This document shows positions 53,155-61,612 of a stretch of DNA of 64,000 nucleotides, piece after piece; the stretch's first letter is position 1; each line of letters begins with the position of its first letter. The notes beneath the pieces are model-generated. The model ran no database searches. It was not told the DNA's origin and saw only the letters and a list, made by a program, of their open reading frames with translations. The DNA comes from VRUE01 sp963703895 (GTDB lineage: Bacteria; Actinomycetota; Thermoleophilia; Solirubrobacterales; 70-9). The stretch is taken from positions 806,001 to 870,000 of the forward strand of contig CAVPFX010000002.1 of the NCBI GenBank assembly GCA_963703895.1, written 5' to 3'. A program made the position numbers and the translations under genes.

Positions 53155-54345
53155 ATGGAGGCAGCGGCGCATAGCCACGATCACGGGCCGGAGATCGAGC
53201 TCAATCCGGCGACCTGGCGCGATGCCAAGCGCTACGCCTGGCTGCTCGGTCTGGTCATTCCTTTCGCCCCCTTCCTCGCTTGGGCCAGCGTCGAGGTCAC
53301 CGGCTTCGAGTTCTTCTGGTTCTTCGGTCCGCTGCTCGTCTTCGGCGTCTTCCCGCTGCTCGACATCGCGATCGGGGTCGACCCGACCAACCCGCCCGAC
53401 AGCGTGCTCAAGTGGTTGGAGCAGGACCGCTACTACCGGTGGTGCACCTACATCTTCATCCCGGTCCAGTACGCAGGGCTGGTCTTCGCCTGCTGGCTCT
53501 GGGCGAGCGGCGATCTCTCGATCTTGGAGAACATCGGCCTGGCGCTGACCATGGGCGTGGTCGGCGGCATCGCGATCAACACCGCCCACGAGCTCGGCCA
53601 CAAGCGCGACAGCATGGAGAAGTGGCTCAGCCGCGTCGCCCTCGCCCAGACCGGCTACGGCCACTTCTTCATCGAGCACAACCGCGGCCACCACGTCCGG
53701 GTCGCCACCCCCGAGGACCCGGCGAGCTCGCGGCTGGGGGAGAGCTTCTGGGCCTTCCTGCCGCGCACCGTCTCCGGCAGCCTGCGCTCGGCCTGGGGGA
53801 TCGAGGCTGCCCGCCTCGACCGCCTCGGCAAGTCCCACTGGGGCCTGCAGAACGACATCGTCGGCGCCTGGGCGATGACAGTTGTCCTCTTCGCCGTGCT
53901 GACGGTCGCCTTCGGTCCGGTCGTGCTGCCCTACCTGGTGCTGCAAGCGATCCTCGGCTTCTCGCTGCTCGAGGTTGTCAACTACCTCGAGCACTACGGC
54001 CTGCGGCGGCAGAAGAAAGAGGACGGGCGCTACGAGCGCTGTCTCCCCGAGCACAGCTGGAACAGCAACAACGTTGCCTCCAACGTCCTGCTCTACCACC
54101 TGCAGCGCCACAGCGACCACCACGCCAACCCGACCCGGCGCTACCAGGCCCTGCGCCACGTTGACGAAGCGCCGCAGCTACCAACTGGCTACGCCGGCAT
54201 GATCGTGCTCGCCTGGTTCCCGCCGCTGTGGCGGCGGGTGATGGACCCGATCCTGGTCGAGCACTACGGCGGCGACCTCAGTCGCGCCAACATCCAGCCC
54301 CGCGCCCGCAAGCGCATCCTCGCCCGCTACGGCGGTGCGGCATGA
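53155..54345 (+). CDS. alkB: Alkane 1-monooxygenase AlkB
   Basis: The 396-residue integral membrane di-iron enzyme hydroxylates the terminal carbon of n-alkanes. It has about six helices and the eight-His motifs NTAHELGHKR near 145, EHNRGHHVRVATPEDP near 180 and LQRHSDHHANPTRRYQ near 325, plus NYLEHYGLRR. AAGGAGG (53143-53149) sets ATG 53155 although the frame is open to 53065. Rubredoxin and a TetR regulator follow, the usual alkane operon. Confidence 0.95.
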   Translation: MEAAAHSHDHGPEIELNPATWRDAKRYAWLLGLVIPFAPFLAWASVEVTGFEFFWFFGPLLVFGVFPLLDIAIGVDPTNPPDSVLKWLEQDRYYRWCTYIFIPVQYAGLVFACWLWASGDLSILENIGLALTMGVVGGIAINTAHELGHKRDSMEKWLSRVALAQTGYGHFFIEHNRGHHVRVATPEDPASSRLGESFWAFLPRTVSGSLRSAWGIEAARLDRLGKSHWGLQNDIVGAWAMTVVLFAVLTVAFGPVVLPYLVLQAILGFSLLEVVNYLEHYGLRRQKKEDGRYERCLPEHSWNSNNVASNVLLYHLQRHSDHHANPTRRYQALRHVDEAPQLPTGYAGMIVLAWFPPLWRRVMDPILVEHYGGDLSRANIQPRARKRILARYGGAA

Positions 54346-54346
54346 G

Positions 54347-54395
54347 CTTCCAGTGCGCCTTTTGCACCCCCAGGGTGCATAAAGCGCACCGGAAG
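54347..54395. repeat. 49-bp palindromic repeat, copy 3
   Basis: Left arm CTTCCAGTGCGCCTT (54347-54361) has two mismatches to the right arm (54381-54395), but the loop here contains its own perfect stem TGCACCC/GGGTGCA. It begins 1 nt after the alkB stop, and its GGAAG end contributes to the ribosome binding region of the rubredoxin gene (ATG 54407). Confidence 0.88.
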
Positions 54396-54406
54396 GCGGG
54401 GGTCCG

Positions 54407-54583
54407 ATGAGCCGCTGGCGCTGCACGGGCTGTGGGTATGTCTATGACGAGGCGGAGGGGCACCCGCGGGAGGGGTTCCCCGCCGGCACGCCTTGGAGCG
54501 AGGTGCCCGACGACTGGGCCTGTCCCGACTGCGGCGTGCGCGACAAGGTCGACTTCGAGTCCGACGACGGGAACGGCGAGTGA
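54407..54583 (+). CDS. Rubredoxin
   Basis: The 58-residue protein has both iron-binding knuckles, CTGCGYVYD near 6 and CPDCGVRDKVDFE near 39, with the conserved FPAGTPWSEVPDDW between them. Rubredoxin passes electrons from rubredoxin reductase to AlkB. No reductase gene is in the window. It overlaps the TetR gene by 4 nt (GTGA). Confidence 0.95.
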   Translation: MSRWRCTGCGYVYDEAEGHPREGFPAGTPWSEVPDDWACPDCGVRDKVDFESDDGNGE

Positions 54584-55215
54584 CCGCGTCTGCTGGCACG
54601 ATTCCGGCGGTGGCGGCGCGCACTCCTTATCCCGAGGCCGCGCGGCAGCTGCTGCGCGAGACGCTCTTCGGCGCCGCCCGCGACCAGCTCGAGAGCAAAG
54701 CCTGGTCGGAGATCACGATGTCGAACATCGCCGAGCTCGCCGGCGTCAGCCGCCAGACCCTCTACAAGGAGTTCGGCAGTCGCGCCGTATTCGCCCAGGC
54801 CTTCGTCATCCACGAGGGCGAACGCTTCCTCGACGGCGTCGACGCTGCCGTGCGCGAGCACCTCGACGACCCCCGCGCCGCGATCGGCGCGGCGTTGCAG
54901 CAGTTCCTCCGCTCCGCTGGCGAGGATCCGCTGGTCCGCATCCTGCTCAGCGACGACGGCACCGGCGGCATGCTGCCCTTTGTCACCACCCAGGGCATGC
55001 CCGTCGTCCAGTGGGCCACCGCCCGTCTAACCACGACGATCGAAGAGGGCTGGCCCCAGGCCCCGCCCGCCAAGGTGAGGCTGCTCGCCGAGTCCCTCGT
55101 CCGCCTCGCGATCAGCTACATCACCGCTCCCAGCGACGCCCCCGAGACGACGGCCACCAAGGCCGGCGAGCTGCTCGGCCCCTTCATCGACGACGCGCTG
55201 GGTTCGGTCAGCTAG
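54580..55215 (+). CDS. TetR-family regulator of the alk operon
   Basis: The 211-residue protein has an N-terminal TetR helix-turn-helix (WSEITMSNIAELAGVSRQTL, then YKEFGSRAVFAQAF) and a helical ligand domain. GTG 54580 overlaps the rubredoxin stop. As the last gene of alkB-rubredoxin-tetR it is the likely repressor acting at 53088-53116, with an alkane-derived ligand as inducer; the ligand is inference. Confidence 0.9.
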   Translation: MTASAGTIPAVAARTPYPEAARQLLRETLFGAARDQLESKAWSEITMSNIAELAGVSRQTLYKEFGSRAVFAQAFVIHEGERFLDGVDAAVREHLDDPRAAIGAALQQFLRSAGEDPLVRILLSDDGTGGMLPFVTTQGMPVVQWATARLTTTIEEGWPQAPPAKVRLLAESLVRLAISYITAPSDAPETTATKAGELLGPFIDDALGSVS

Positions 55216-55714
55216 CGCCTAGCTCCAGGCAAAAGACAAGCCGCTCGAAGCCGGTCTCGTCGACGCTGTCGCGGTCGGGCTGGCGCTGGTAGCCGAGCGA
55301 TTCGTAGAGGCGATGCCCAGCTCGTTGGTAGGGGCGGCTCCAGAGGGAGATCGCTTGCCAGTCCTCGCTTCGAGCCAGCTCGGTGCAGCGATCTGTCAGC
55401 GCCCGGCCGAAGCCCTGGCGCCGCGCCGCTGAGCTGACCACGAGGCGGGCCAGTTCGGCCTCGTCGTCGCTAGCGACCGCGCGGCTGGGCTCGCCAGGGG
55501 CGAGCAAGGCGACCACGCCGACGACGGCGCCGTCGAGCTCGGCGACGAGGAAATGGGCGGCAGCTGTCGCGGTCTCGTCGAAATCGGCTTGTGAGTAGGG
55601 CTTGTCCCGGCCGCCCTCTCCTTCGCTGAAGTAGGCCTCGGTCCAGAGCGCGGCGACCGCCTCCGCATCCGCTTTTGCCGCCGCCCGGATCATCGCCTGC
55701 TGCTCCGCGTTCAC
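55208..55714 (-). CDS. GNAT family N-acetyltransferase
   Basis: The 168-residue protein is a GNAT fold: an N-terminal IRAAAKADAEAVAALW, the strand VAELDGAVVGVVALL near 60, ELARLVVSSAARRQGFGRAL with the acetyl-CoA Q/RxxGxG/A loop (RRQGFGRAL), and YQRAGHRLYESLGYQ at the end. The acceptor is unknown. It is the last gene of the minus-strand TetR-methyltransferase-GNAT operon (4-nt overlap) and converges on the alk TetR gene with 8 nt overlap. Confidence 0.9.
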   Translation of the reverse strand: MNAEQQAMIRAAAKADAEAVAALWTEAYFSEGEGGRDKPYSQADFDETATAAAHFLVAELDGAVVGVVALLAPGEPSRAVASDDEAELARLVVSSAARRQGFGRALTDRCTELARSEDWQAISLWSRPYQRAGHRLYESLGYQRQPDRDSVDETGFERLVFCLELGAS

Positions 55715-56460
55715 AGCTCTTCGCAGACCAGGCGCAGGCCAATGTCGAGCTCGGGCAGGGTGCGCAGGTGGCCGAAGCGCTCGTCCCAGCGGCCGCTCTC
55801 GAGGTCGGCGCGCAAGCGCTCCTGCCCCACCTCGATCGTCTCGGGCGGGAGGCTGTGCCAGAGGGAGCTGGCGCGCAGCACGGCGGGGTCGAGGAACATC
55901 TCGGGCCGGTCCCAGAGGGCGCTGGTGAATTCGTCGCGGCAGCGGCTTGGCATCGGCACCGCATCAATCTTCGCGTTCGGAAGCAGCCACTTCAGCTCCC
56001 GCATCGCCGGCATCTTCTCTTCCTCAGCGCGCATCGCCGCGGGGAAGTACTCGGCGAGGGTCCAGATCTGGGCGTTCTTGGCGGCGTCGATCGTCAGCAG
56101 CACGATCCGCTTGCGCGCTACCCGCCGCATCTCCGTCAGGCCGGCGGCGAGGTCGCTCCAGTGGTGGATCGTCAGCGCGGCCATCGCCGCGTCGACGCTC
56201 TTGTCCGCGAGTGGCAGGGATTCGGCGCTGCCCTCGATCGCTGGCGCCGCGCCCTGCGGGCGCTGGGCGATCATCACCGGCGAGGGCTCGACCGCGATCA
56301 CCTCGCGGTCGCGCGGCTCATACGAGCCGCTGCCCGCGCCAACGTTGACGACGCTCCGCGCGTCGCCGAGCGCTGCCCAAACGCGCGCCTCGATTCGCGG
56401 ATCGCTGCGGCGGAAGTCCGTGTAGCCGACCCCGACCCGGTTGTAGGCGGGAGCGCTCAT
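55711..56460 (-). CDS. SAM-dependent class I methyltransferase
   Basis: The 249-residue protein starts with a short DFRRSDPRIEARVWAALGDA segment, then SAM motif I VVNVGAGSGSYEP near 38, the acidic EPSPVMIAQRP, motif II-like ADKSVDAAMAALTIHHWSD near 90 and a variable C-terminal half. UbiE/methyltransferase-11-like; the acceptor is unknown. Coupled by 4-nt overlaps to the TetR gene upstream and the GNAT gene downstream. Confidence 0.9.
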   Translation of the reverse strand: MSAPAYNRVGVGYTDFRRSDPRIEARVWAALGDARSVVNVGAGSGSYEPRDREVIAVEPSPVMIAQRPQGAAPAIEGSAESLPLADKSVDAAMAALTIHHWSDLAAGLTEMRRVARKRIVLLTIDAAKNAQIWTLAEYFPAAMRAEEEKMPAMRELKWLLPNAKIDAVPMPSRCRDEFTSALWDRPEMFLDPAVLRASSLWHSLPPETIEVGQERLRADLESGRWDERFGHLRTLPELDIGLRLVCEEL

Positions 56461-57125
56461 CGGCGCCGCTTGGCCGCTTTCGACCGCTCGGCGGAGGAGG
56501 CATGCTGGCGCATCATCGTCACCAGCAGCGCGACGAAGTCGCCATAGAGGTCGTCGCGCACGGCCTCGGGGCTGACCAGGGCTTCGATTGCCAGGCCGAT
56601 GCCGAGCGCGCGCAGGATGAGCGCCAGGTCGGAAGGGGGGAGAGGTCCCTCGACGCCTTCCTCTTTTTGCTGGTGGGCGATGAAGGCGGCGATCGTCTCG
56701 CGCAGGGAGACGGAGCGAGTGCCGAAGCGTTCGGCGAGCTCAGGCTCGCGGCGGCTAGCGGCGAGGAACTCGAGGTGGAGGAGGAAGGACTCGCGGTCCT
56801 CGGCGAAGCGCTCCATCCACTGGTCGGCAAGGGCGCGGGCGCGGGTCTCGAGCGAGGCGTCATCGTCGATCCCGGCTTGCGTCGCCGCCAACTCCTGTGC
56901 CCGGTCCGCCATGTACTGCTCGAAGACGGCGAGGAAGAGGTCGGACTTGCCGGCGAAGTTGGAGTAGACGGCGCCGTGCGAGTAGCCGGCCTGCTCAGCG
57001 ATCTCCTCGACTGAGGCGCCCTCATAGCCGCGCTGGGCGAAGACGCTGGCGGCGGTGGCGATCAGCTCGGCCCGGGTGCGCGCCTGCTTCTCTGCCCGTG
57101 TCTCGCGTTTCGTCGTCTCGGCCAT
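56457..57125 (-). CDS. TetR-family transcriptional regulator
   Basis: The 222-residue protein has a typical helix-turn-helix (AASVFAQRGYEGASVEEIAE, QAGYSHGAVYSNFAGKSDLF) and an all-helical C-terminal domain with WMERFAEDRESFLLHLEF. It heads the operon with the methyltransferase and GNAT genes and is divergent from the PdxH-like gene, so it may control both directions through the AT-rich 57126-57186 region. Confidence 0.92.
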   Translation of the reverse strand: MAETTKRETRAEKQARTRAELIATAASVFAQRGYEGASVEEIAEQAGYSHGAVYSNFAGKSDLFLAVFEQYMADRAQELAATQAGIDDDASLETRARALADQWMERFAEDRESFLLHLEFLAASRREPELAERFGTRSVSLRETIAAFIAHQQKEEGVEGPLPPSDLALILRALGIGLAIEALVSPEAVRDDLYGDFVALLVTMMRQHASSAERSKAAKRRR

Positions 57126-57186
57126 TCAGATTATGAGTATAACTTGAATTGTGATACCAATTTCGTATGTCGAATCGAGCACAGCG
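57126..57186. promoter_or_regulatory. AT-rich divergent promoter between TetR and PdxH-like genes
   Basis: For the plus strand, TTGAAT (57144-57149), 16 nt and TATGTC (57166-57171) make a plausible promoter; on the minus strand TATACT lies just before the TetR start. The local AT richness stands out against the GC-rich neighbours. Short inverted sequences (TTCG...CGAA near 57161-57173; ATTCA...TGAAT at 57124-57149) are candidate operators. Confidence 0.5.
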
Positions 57187-57762
57187 ATGAGCGACCCGCT
57201 CGAGCTTCTCGGGCGCTGGCTCGAGGATGCTGTGGCGGCCGGCGCTGCCGCGCCGCGGGCGATGACCCTGGCGACGGCGACCGCCGACGGTCGCCCCTCG
57301 GCTCGCCTCGTCACTCTCAAGCGGCTCAGCGACGACGCTCTCATCTTTACCACGGCGCTGTGGGCGCGCAAGGTCGAGGAGCTGCGCGAGAACCCCCGCG
57401 TGGCGGCGACCTTCTACTGGCCGGCGCTCGGTCGTCAGGTCAGGGTTGAGGGCCGCGCCGAGATCGCCGCGCGCGAGCTGGCGGAGGAGCTCTTCGCCGG
57501 TCGTCCCCGCAGTCATCAACTACAGGCGCACGTCTCCCGCCAGGGCGAGGAGATTGAGAGCCTGGACGAGCTGCGTGGTCGACTCGAGGCGTTGCGGACC
57601 GAGCTGGGGGAGGGTCCGGTGCCGTGTCCCGAGGACTGGGGCGCGGTGCGCCTCACCCCCGACCGCATTGAGTTCTGGCAGGAAGGCGAGGACCGCTTGC
57701 ACAGTCGCCAGCTCTACGAGGCGGATGGCGCTGGCTGGCGGGAAGTGCTGCTCGCTCCGTAG
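57187..57762 (+). CDS. pdxH: Pyridoxamine 5'-phosphate oxidase family protein (PdxH-like)
   Basis: The 191-residue FMN split-barrel protein matches PdxH: PRAMTLATATADGRPSARLV near 25, TLKRLSDDALIFTTAL, NPRVAATFYWPALGRQVRVEG with FMN-binding residues, the SHQLQAHVSRQGE loop near 115 and WGAVRLTPDRIEFWQ with SRQLYE at the end. It oxidises pyridoxine or pyridoxamine phosphate to PLP. ATG 57187 directly precedes the conserved part. Repeat copy 4 lies behind it. Confidence 0.9.
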   Translation: MSDPLELLGRWLEDAVAAGAAAPRAMTLATATADGRPSARLVTLKRLSDDALIFTTALWARKVEELRENPRVAATFYWPALGRQVRVEGRAEIAARELAEELFAGRPRSHQLQAHVSRQGEEIESLDELRGRLEALRTELGEGPVPCPEDWGAVRLTPDRIEFWQEGEDRLHSRQLYEADGAGWREVLLAP

Positions 57763-57768
57763 TCCTGG

Positions 57769-57817
57769 CTTCCGGTGCGCTTTATGTGGCCCATAGCCGT
57801 ATAAAGCGCACCGGAAC
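57769..57817. repeat. 49-bp palindromic repeat, copy 4
   Basis: Arms TTCCGGTGCGCTTT (57770-57783) and 57803-57816 are perfect over 14 bp; the outermost pair is lost. The loop differs from copies 1 and 2. Unlike the other copies it lies between the 3' ends of convergent genes (PdxH-like and dtd), where it can only be a terminator or a passive repeat. Confidence 0.88.
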
Positions 57818-57822
57818 GGAGC

Positions 57823-58239
57823 TCAGGTCTCGAGCGTCAGCGTCACCGGGCCGTCGTTGACCAGGGCCACGCCCATGCAGGCGCCAAAGACACCCTTGGC
57901 CGCCCCGAGGCGCTCGCAGAAGCGGTCGTAGAGCGGCTCCGCCTCGGCCGCTGGCGCCGCCTCGACGTAGCTCGGCCGGTTGCCCTTGCGGGTGTCGCCG
58001 TAGAGGGTGAACTGGCTGACGCAGAGCACTTCGCGATCGCCGAGCGGCTCGTTCATCCGCCCCTCGGCGTCGTCGAAGATCCGCAGTGCCCGCACCTTGT
58101 CGGCGAGCCGGTCGGCGGCCTCAGCCGTGTCCTCGCGCCGCACCCCGAGCAGCACCAGCATCCCCGACCCGATCTGGGCGACGCGCTCGCCCTCGACCTC
58201 GACTGCGGCCTGGCTCACCCGCTGGACGAGTGCCCTCAT
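57823..58239 (-). CDS. dtd: D-aminoacyl-tRNA deacylase
   Basis: The 138-residue protein has the two DTD active-site motifs CVSQFTLYGDTRKGNRPSY near 75 and ALVNDGPVTLTLET at the end (the Gly-cisPro motif in NDGPVT). It removes D-amino acids and mischarged glycine from tRNA. AAGGAGGGA precedes ATG 58239. The gene is divergent from the zinc operon, and the Zur box lies just upstream of both. Confidence 0.95.
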   Translation of the reverse strand: MRALVQRVSQAAVEVEGERVAQIGSGMLVLLGVRREDTAEAADRLADKVRALRIFDDAEGRMNEPLGDREVLCVSQFTLYGDTRKGNRPSYVEAAPAAEAEPLYDRFCERLGAAKGVFGACMGVALVNDGPVTLTLET

Positions 58240-58252
58240 TGCTCCCTCCTTA

Positions 58253-58274
58253 TGAAAATGAGTCTCATTTTTGA
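58253..58274 (+). promoter_or_regulatory. Zur-box-like palindrome
   Basis: TGAAAATGA at 58253 and TCATTTTTGA at 58265 form a near-perfect palindrome (AAAATGA-GTC-TCATTTT inside). Actinobacterial Zur sites have the form TGAAAATGATTTTCA, so zinc-dependent repression of the gene starting at GTG 58287 is predicted. The regulator gene is at the end of the same operon (61612). Confidence 0.85.
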
Positions 58275-58286
58275 TTCAATCGGCCT

Positions 58287-60032
58287 GTGCTCGAGCCCTT
58301 CCAGTTGCCCTTCGTCCAGCGTGGGCTGTTCGAGATCCTGATCCTGGCCGTGCCCGCGGGCCTGCTCGGTACCTGGATTGTCCTGCGTGGGCTCGCATTC
58401 TTCTCGCACGCGGTCGGCACCGCTGCCTTCCCCGGCCTGGTCCTTGCCGACGGGTTGGGCTTCGCCGCGTCGCTGGGCGCCTTTGGCGCCGCGGTCGTCT
58501 TCAGCGCCGGCAGCGCCCTGCTCGGCCGCCGTGAGGAGGAGGCGACCGACAGCGCCGTGGCGATCGTCCTGGTCGGCTGCCTCGCCGCCGGCACGATCCT
58601 CGCCAGCGACGTCTTCGGCTCCGGCGCCAACGTCGAGACGCTGCTCTTCGGCAGCCTGCTCCTGATCGACACGGGCGACCTGATGCTTGCCGGCGTGGCG
58701 GCCGCGTTGACGCTGATCGCCTCGTTGCTGCTCGGCCACCGCTGGCTGGCGCTTGGCTTCGATCCCGCTTCCGGCGCGCCGCCGGCCGCCGGCCGCCTCG
58801 ACCTCGCGCTCTTCGGCCTGATCGCGCTCGCGATCGTCGCCGCGCTCTCGGTCGTCGGCGCCCTGCTGGTGGCGGCGCTCTTCGTCGTGCCGGCGCTGAC
58901 CGCGCGGCTCTTCGCCGAGCGGATGCTGAGCTGGCAGCTGGCCAGCGTCGTCCTGGTTGCGCTCGAGGGCACGGTCGGGCTCTGGCTCTCGGTGAAGACC
59001 GACGCGCCTCCGGGAGCGACGATCGCCGTCGTCGCCGGCGCGATCTTCGCCATCGCCGCCGGTGTACGCGCCCTGACGCGGGCGCGGCGGAGAGCACCTG
59101 CCCTCGCCGTGGCGGCACTGGCCGTGAGCGCTCTGCTCGTTGCCGGCTGCGGAGGCTCCGGCTTCGGCAACGGACAACTGCAGGTGGTCGCGACGACGAC
59201 CCAGATCGGCGATTTCGTCCGCGCGGTCGGTGGCAGTGCGGTCGCGGTCGACCAGATCCTGCAGCCCAACACCGACCCGCACGAGTACGAGCCGCGGCCG
59301 AGCGACGTCGCCGGGGCGGCGGAAGCGAAGCTTGTCTTCGCCAGCGGCGACGGGCTCGACGACTGGATCGGCCAGGTCGTCTCTGACAGCGGCAGCGACG
59401 CCGAGGTGGTCGACCTGGGAGCGGGGGTGCCCGAGCGGCTGCCCGGCGAGTCGAGCGGGGCCGAGGCGTCGCGCTATGACCCGCACTGGTGGCACGATCC
59501 GCGCAACGCCGAGGCGGCGGTTGCCGAGATCGAGCAGCGCCTTGCCGCGGCCGACCCAGCCCGCCGTCGCGAGTTCGAGCGCAACGCCCGTGCCTACCTC
59601 GCCGAGCTGCACGACCTCGATGCCGGCATCGTCCGCTGCATGGACTCGGTCCCCCCGGGCCGTCGCAAGCTGGTCACCGACCACGACGCCTTCGGTTACT
59701 TCGCCGACCGCTACGGGATCGACGTGGTCGGCGCCGTCATCCCCTCGCAGACCACCCAGGCGCAGCCCTCGGCGAAGGACCTCAGCGCGCTCGCCGACCT
59801 GATCGAACGCGAAGGGGTCGAGGCGATCTTTCCCGAGACCTCGCTCAGTGCCAGTGTCGCCGAAGCGATCGCCGACCAGACCGGGGCTTCGGCCGAGTAC
59901 AGCCTCTACGGCGACACGCTCGGTCCCGAGGGCTCGGACGGGGCGACCTACCTGCGGATGGAGGCGGCGAACGCCAACGCCATGGTGCGTGGATTCAGCG
60001 GTGGGAGGCGCGGATGCCGGCCACTGCGCTGA
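58287..60032 (+). CDS. Zinc/manganese ABC permease fused to its substrate-binding lipoprotein (ZnuB-ZnuA)
   Basis: One uninterrupted 581-codon frame holds two proteins. Residues 1-265 are a ZnuB/MntB-type permease (FQLPFVQRGLFEILILAVPA, AFPGLVLADGLG, VVGALLVAALFVVPALTARL). After RARRRAP a hydrophobic stretch ends in lipobox LLVAGC (Cys288), then a cluster A-I (cluster 9) metal-binding protein with ligands in NTDPHEYEPRPSD, YDPHWWHDP, LVTDHDAFGYFADRYG and IFPETSLS. The only in-frame GTGs near the junction fall inside the lipoprotein signal, so a separate start is unlikely. It overlaps znuC by 19 nt. Signal peptidase II could still release the lipoprotein from the permease. Confidence 0.85.
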   Translation: MLEPFQLPFVQRGLFEILILAVPAGLLGTWIVLRGLAFFSHAVGTAAFPGLVLADGLGFAASLGAFGAAVVFSAGSALLGRREEEATDSAVAIVLVGCLAAGTILASDVFGSGANVETLLFGSLLLIDTGDLMLAGVAAALTLIASLLLGHRWLALGFDPASGAPPAAGRLDLALFGLIALAIVAALSVVGALLVAALFVVPALTARLFAERMLSWQLASVVLVALEGTVGLWLSVKTDAPPGATIAVVAGAIFAIAAGVRALTRARRRAPALAVAALAVSALLVAGCGGSGFGNGQLQVVATTTQIGDFVRAVGGSAVAVDQILQPNTDPHEYEPRPSDVAGAAEAKLVFASGDGLDDWIGQVVSDSGSDAEVVDLGAGVPERLPGESSGAEASRYDPHWWHDPRNAEAAVAEIEQRLAAADPARRREFERNARAYLAELHDLDAGIVRCMDSVPPGRRKLVTDHDAFGYFADRYGIDVVGAVIPSQTTQAQPSAKDLSALADLIEREGVEAIFPETSLSASVAEAIADQTGASAEYSLYGDTLGPEGSDGATYLRMEAANANAMVRGFSGGRRGCRPLR

Positions 60033-60767
60033 TTGAGGCCGAGGGGCTGGCCGCCGGCTATGACGGCGCGGTGGCGATCTCCGGCGTCGACTTCTCGCTG
60101 GGCGGGGGGCAGACGCTCGCCCTGCTCGGCCCCAACGGGGGCGGCAAGACGACGTTGCTGCGGGCGTTGCTCGGCGAACTGCCGCCGCTGGCGGGGGCGC
60201 TCAGCGTTGAAGCCACCTGCGGCACGGTTCCCCAGACCGAGCGCTCTCGCCTCGACTACCCCGTCTCGGCGCTGGACGTGGCGACGATGGGGACGCTGCC
60301 GAAGCTCCCCTGGTGGCGGCGGCCCGGCCGGAGCGAGCGCGCTGAGGCGGCGGCCGCGCTCGATCGCGTCGGCTTGGGAGCGCTCGCCGAGCAGACCTTC
60401 GGCCGTCTCTCCGGTGGCCAGCGCCAGCGCGTCCTGATCGCTCGGGCGCTGGTCCAGGACGCGGGCGTGCTGCTGCTCGACGAGCCCTTCTCCGGGCTCG
60501 ACCGGCCCAGCAGCGAGGGCCTGGAAGCGCTGATCTCAGGAGCTCGCCGGGGAGGGCCGGGGGATAGTCATCGCCACCCACGACCTGGAGCAGGCGCGGG
60601 CCTGCGACCTCGTCCTCTGCATCAACAAGAGCCAGGTCGCCTGCGGCCGGCCCGACCGGGTGCTCGACGACCTCGGCGTGCTGGAAGCGACCTACGGCGG
60701 CGCCATCGTCGAGATCCCCGGCGGTGGCGGCCGCGCGATCCTGCCCCCACACCATCACCACCACTGA
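60014..60767 (+). CDS. Zinc ABC transporter ATP-binding protein ZnuC-like (frameshifted), His-tailed
   Basis: The ATPase has Walker A LGPNGGGKTTLLRALLG, signature RLSGGQRQRVLIARALV and Walker B VLLLDEPFSGLD. After LEALI the frame is lost by one extra base near 60535 (ATCTCAGG where ATCCAGG would keep frame). In the restored frame GIVIATHDLEQAR gives the H-loop and the protein ends with PPHHHHH at TGA 60765-60767, a natural penta-His tail that may bind zinc. The uncorrected frame runs on into the permease gene. It lies between the fused permease-SBP gene and the second permease. Confidence 0.83.
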
Positions 60768-60769
60768 CC

Positions 60770-61612
60770 GTGCTCGAGCCCCTGCAAGAACCCTTCATGC
60801 AGCGCGCCCTTGCCGAGCTCGTCCTGATCGGCATCGCCGGTGGTGCGCTCGGTTGCTGGGTCGTCTTCTACGGCCTCTCCTACGCGGCCGAGTCGCTTGC
60901 TCACTCGCTCTTCCCGGGTCTGGTGCTGGCCTCGATCGTGGGTGTGCCGCTGCTCTTCGGGGCCGCCCCAGCGATCGTCCTCGCCGCGCTTGCGATCGCG
61001 CTCGCCGCCAGGATCGCCGGCGTCAATCGCGAGGCCGCGGTTGCCGTGGTGGTGACGACGATGTTCGGCCTTGGTGCGCTGCTGGCCCTGGCGCCCGCCT
61101 CGCCACCGGGGATCGAGTCGCTTCTCTTCGGCGACGTTTTCGGCATCAGCGACGGCGACCTGGCGACTGCCGCGGTTCTGGTCGTCCTGGTCGGGGTGGC
61201 ACTGCGCCTGCTGCACGGTCGCCTCCTCATCGCCGGCTTCGATCGCGGCGCCGCTCGCTCGCTCGGCGTCTCGCCGGGGCTCGTCGATGTAGCCCTGCTG
61301 CTCCTGCTCGGCGCCGGCATCGTCGTCGCCGTTCAGGGTCTCGGCAACCTGCTCGTCGTCGCCGTCTTCGTCGGCCCGGCAGCGGCGGCCCGCCGGCTCA
61401 GCGACCGCATGCTGCCGATGATGCTGCTCGCTGCCGGCCTCGCTGTGCTTGCCGGGGCCGCCGGCCTCTACCTCTCTTACTACGCCGGCACCGCAGGGGG
61501 CGCATCGGTGGCGCTGGCGATCGTCGCGATCTACCTTCTCTCGCTGCCGCTCGGCCAGCTCCGGGCTGGGCGCCGGCCAGGGTCGCTCCCGAGCGGGGCT
61601 ACGATCGGCTGA
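60770..61612 (+). CDS. Zinc/manganese ABC transporter permease (second ZnuB-like subunit)
   Basis: The 280-residue membrane protein is a paralogue of the permease part of the 58287 gene: MLEPLQEPFMQRALAELVLI, SLFPGLVLASIVG, VTTMFGLGALLALAP, ESLLFGDVFGISDGDL, and LGNLLVVAVFVGPAAAARRL. About nine helices. Together the two permeases probably form a heterodimer driven by the ATPase. GTG 60770 follows the corrected znuC stop by 2 nt. Its stop overlaps zur (TGATG). Confidence 0.92.
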   Translation: MLEPLQEPFMQRALAELVLIGIAGGALGCWVVFYGLSYAAESLAHSLFPGLVLASIVGVPLLFGAAPAIVLAALAIALAARIAGVNREAAVAVVVTTMFGLGALLALAPASPPGIESLLFGDVFGISDGDLATAAVLVVLVGVALRLLHGRLLIAGFDRGAARSLGVSPGLVDVALLLLLGAGIVVAVQGLGNLLVVAVFVGPAAAARRLSDRMLPMMLLAAGLAVLAGAAGLYLSYYAGTAGGASVALAIVAIYLLSLPLGQLRAGRRPGSLPSGATIG

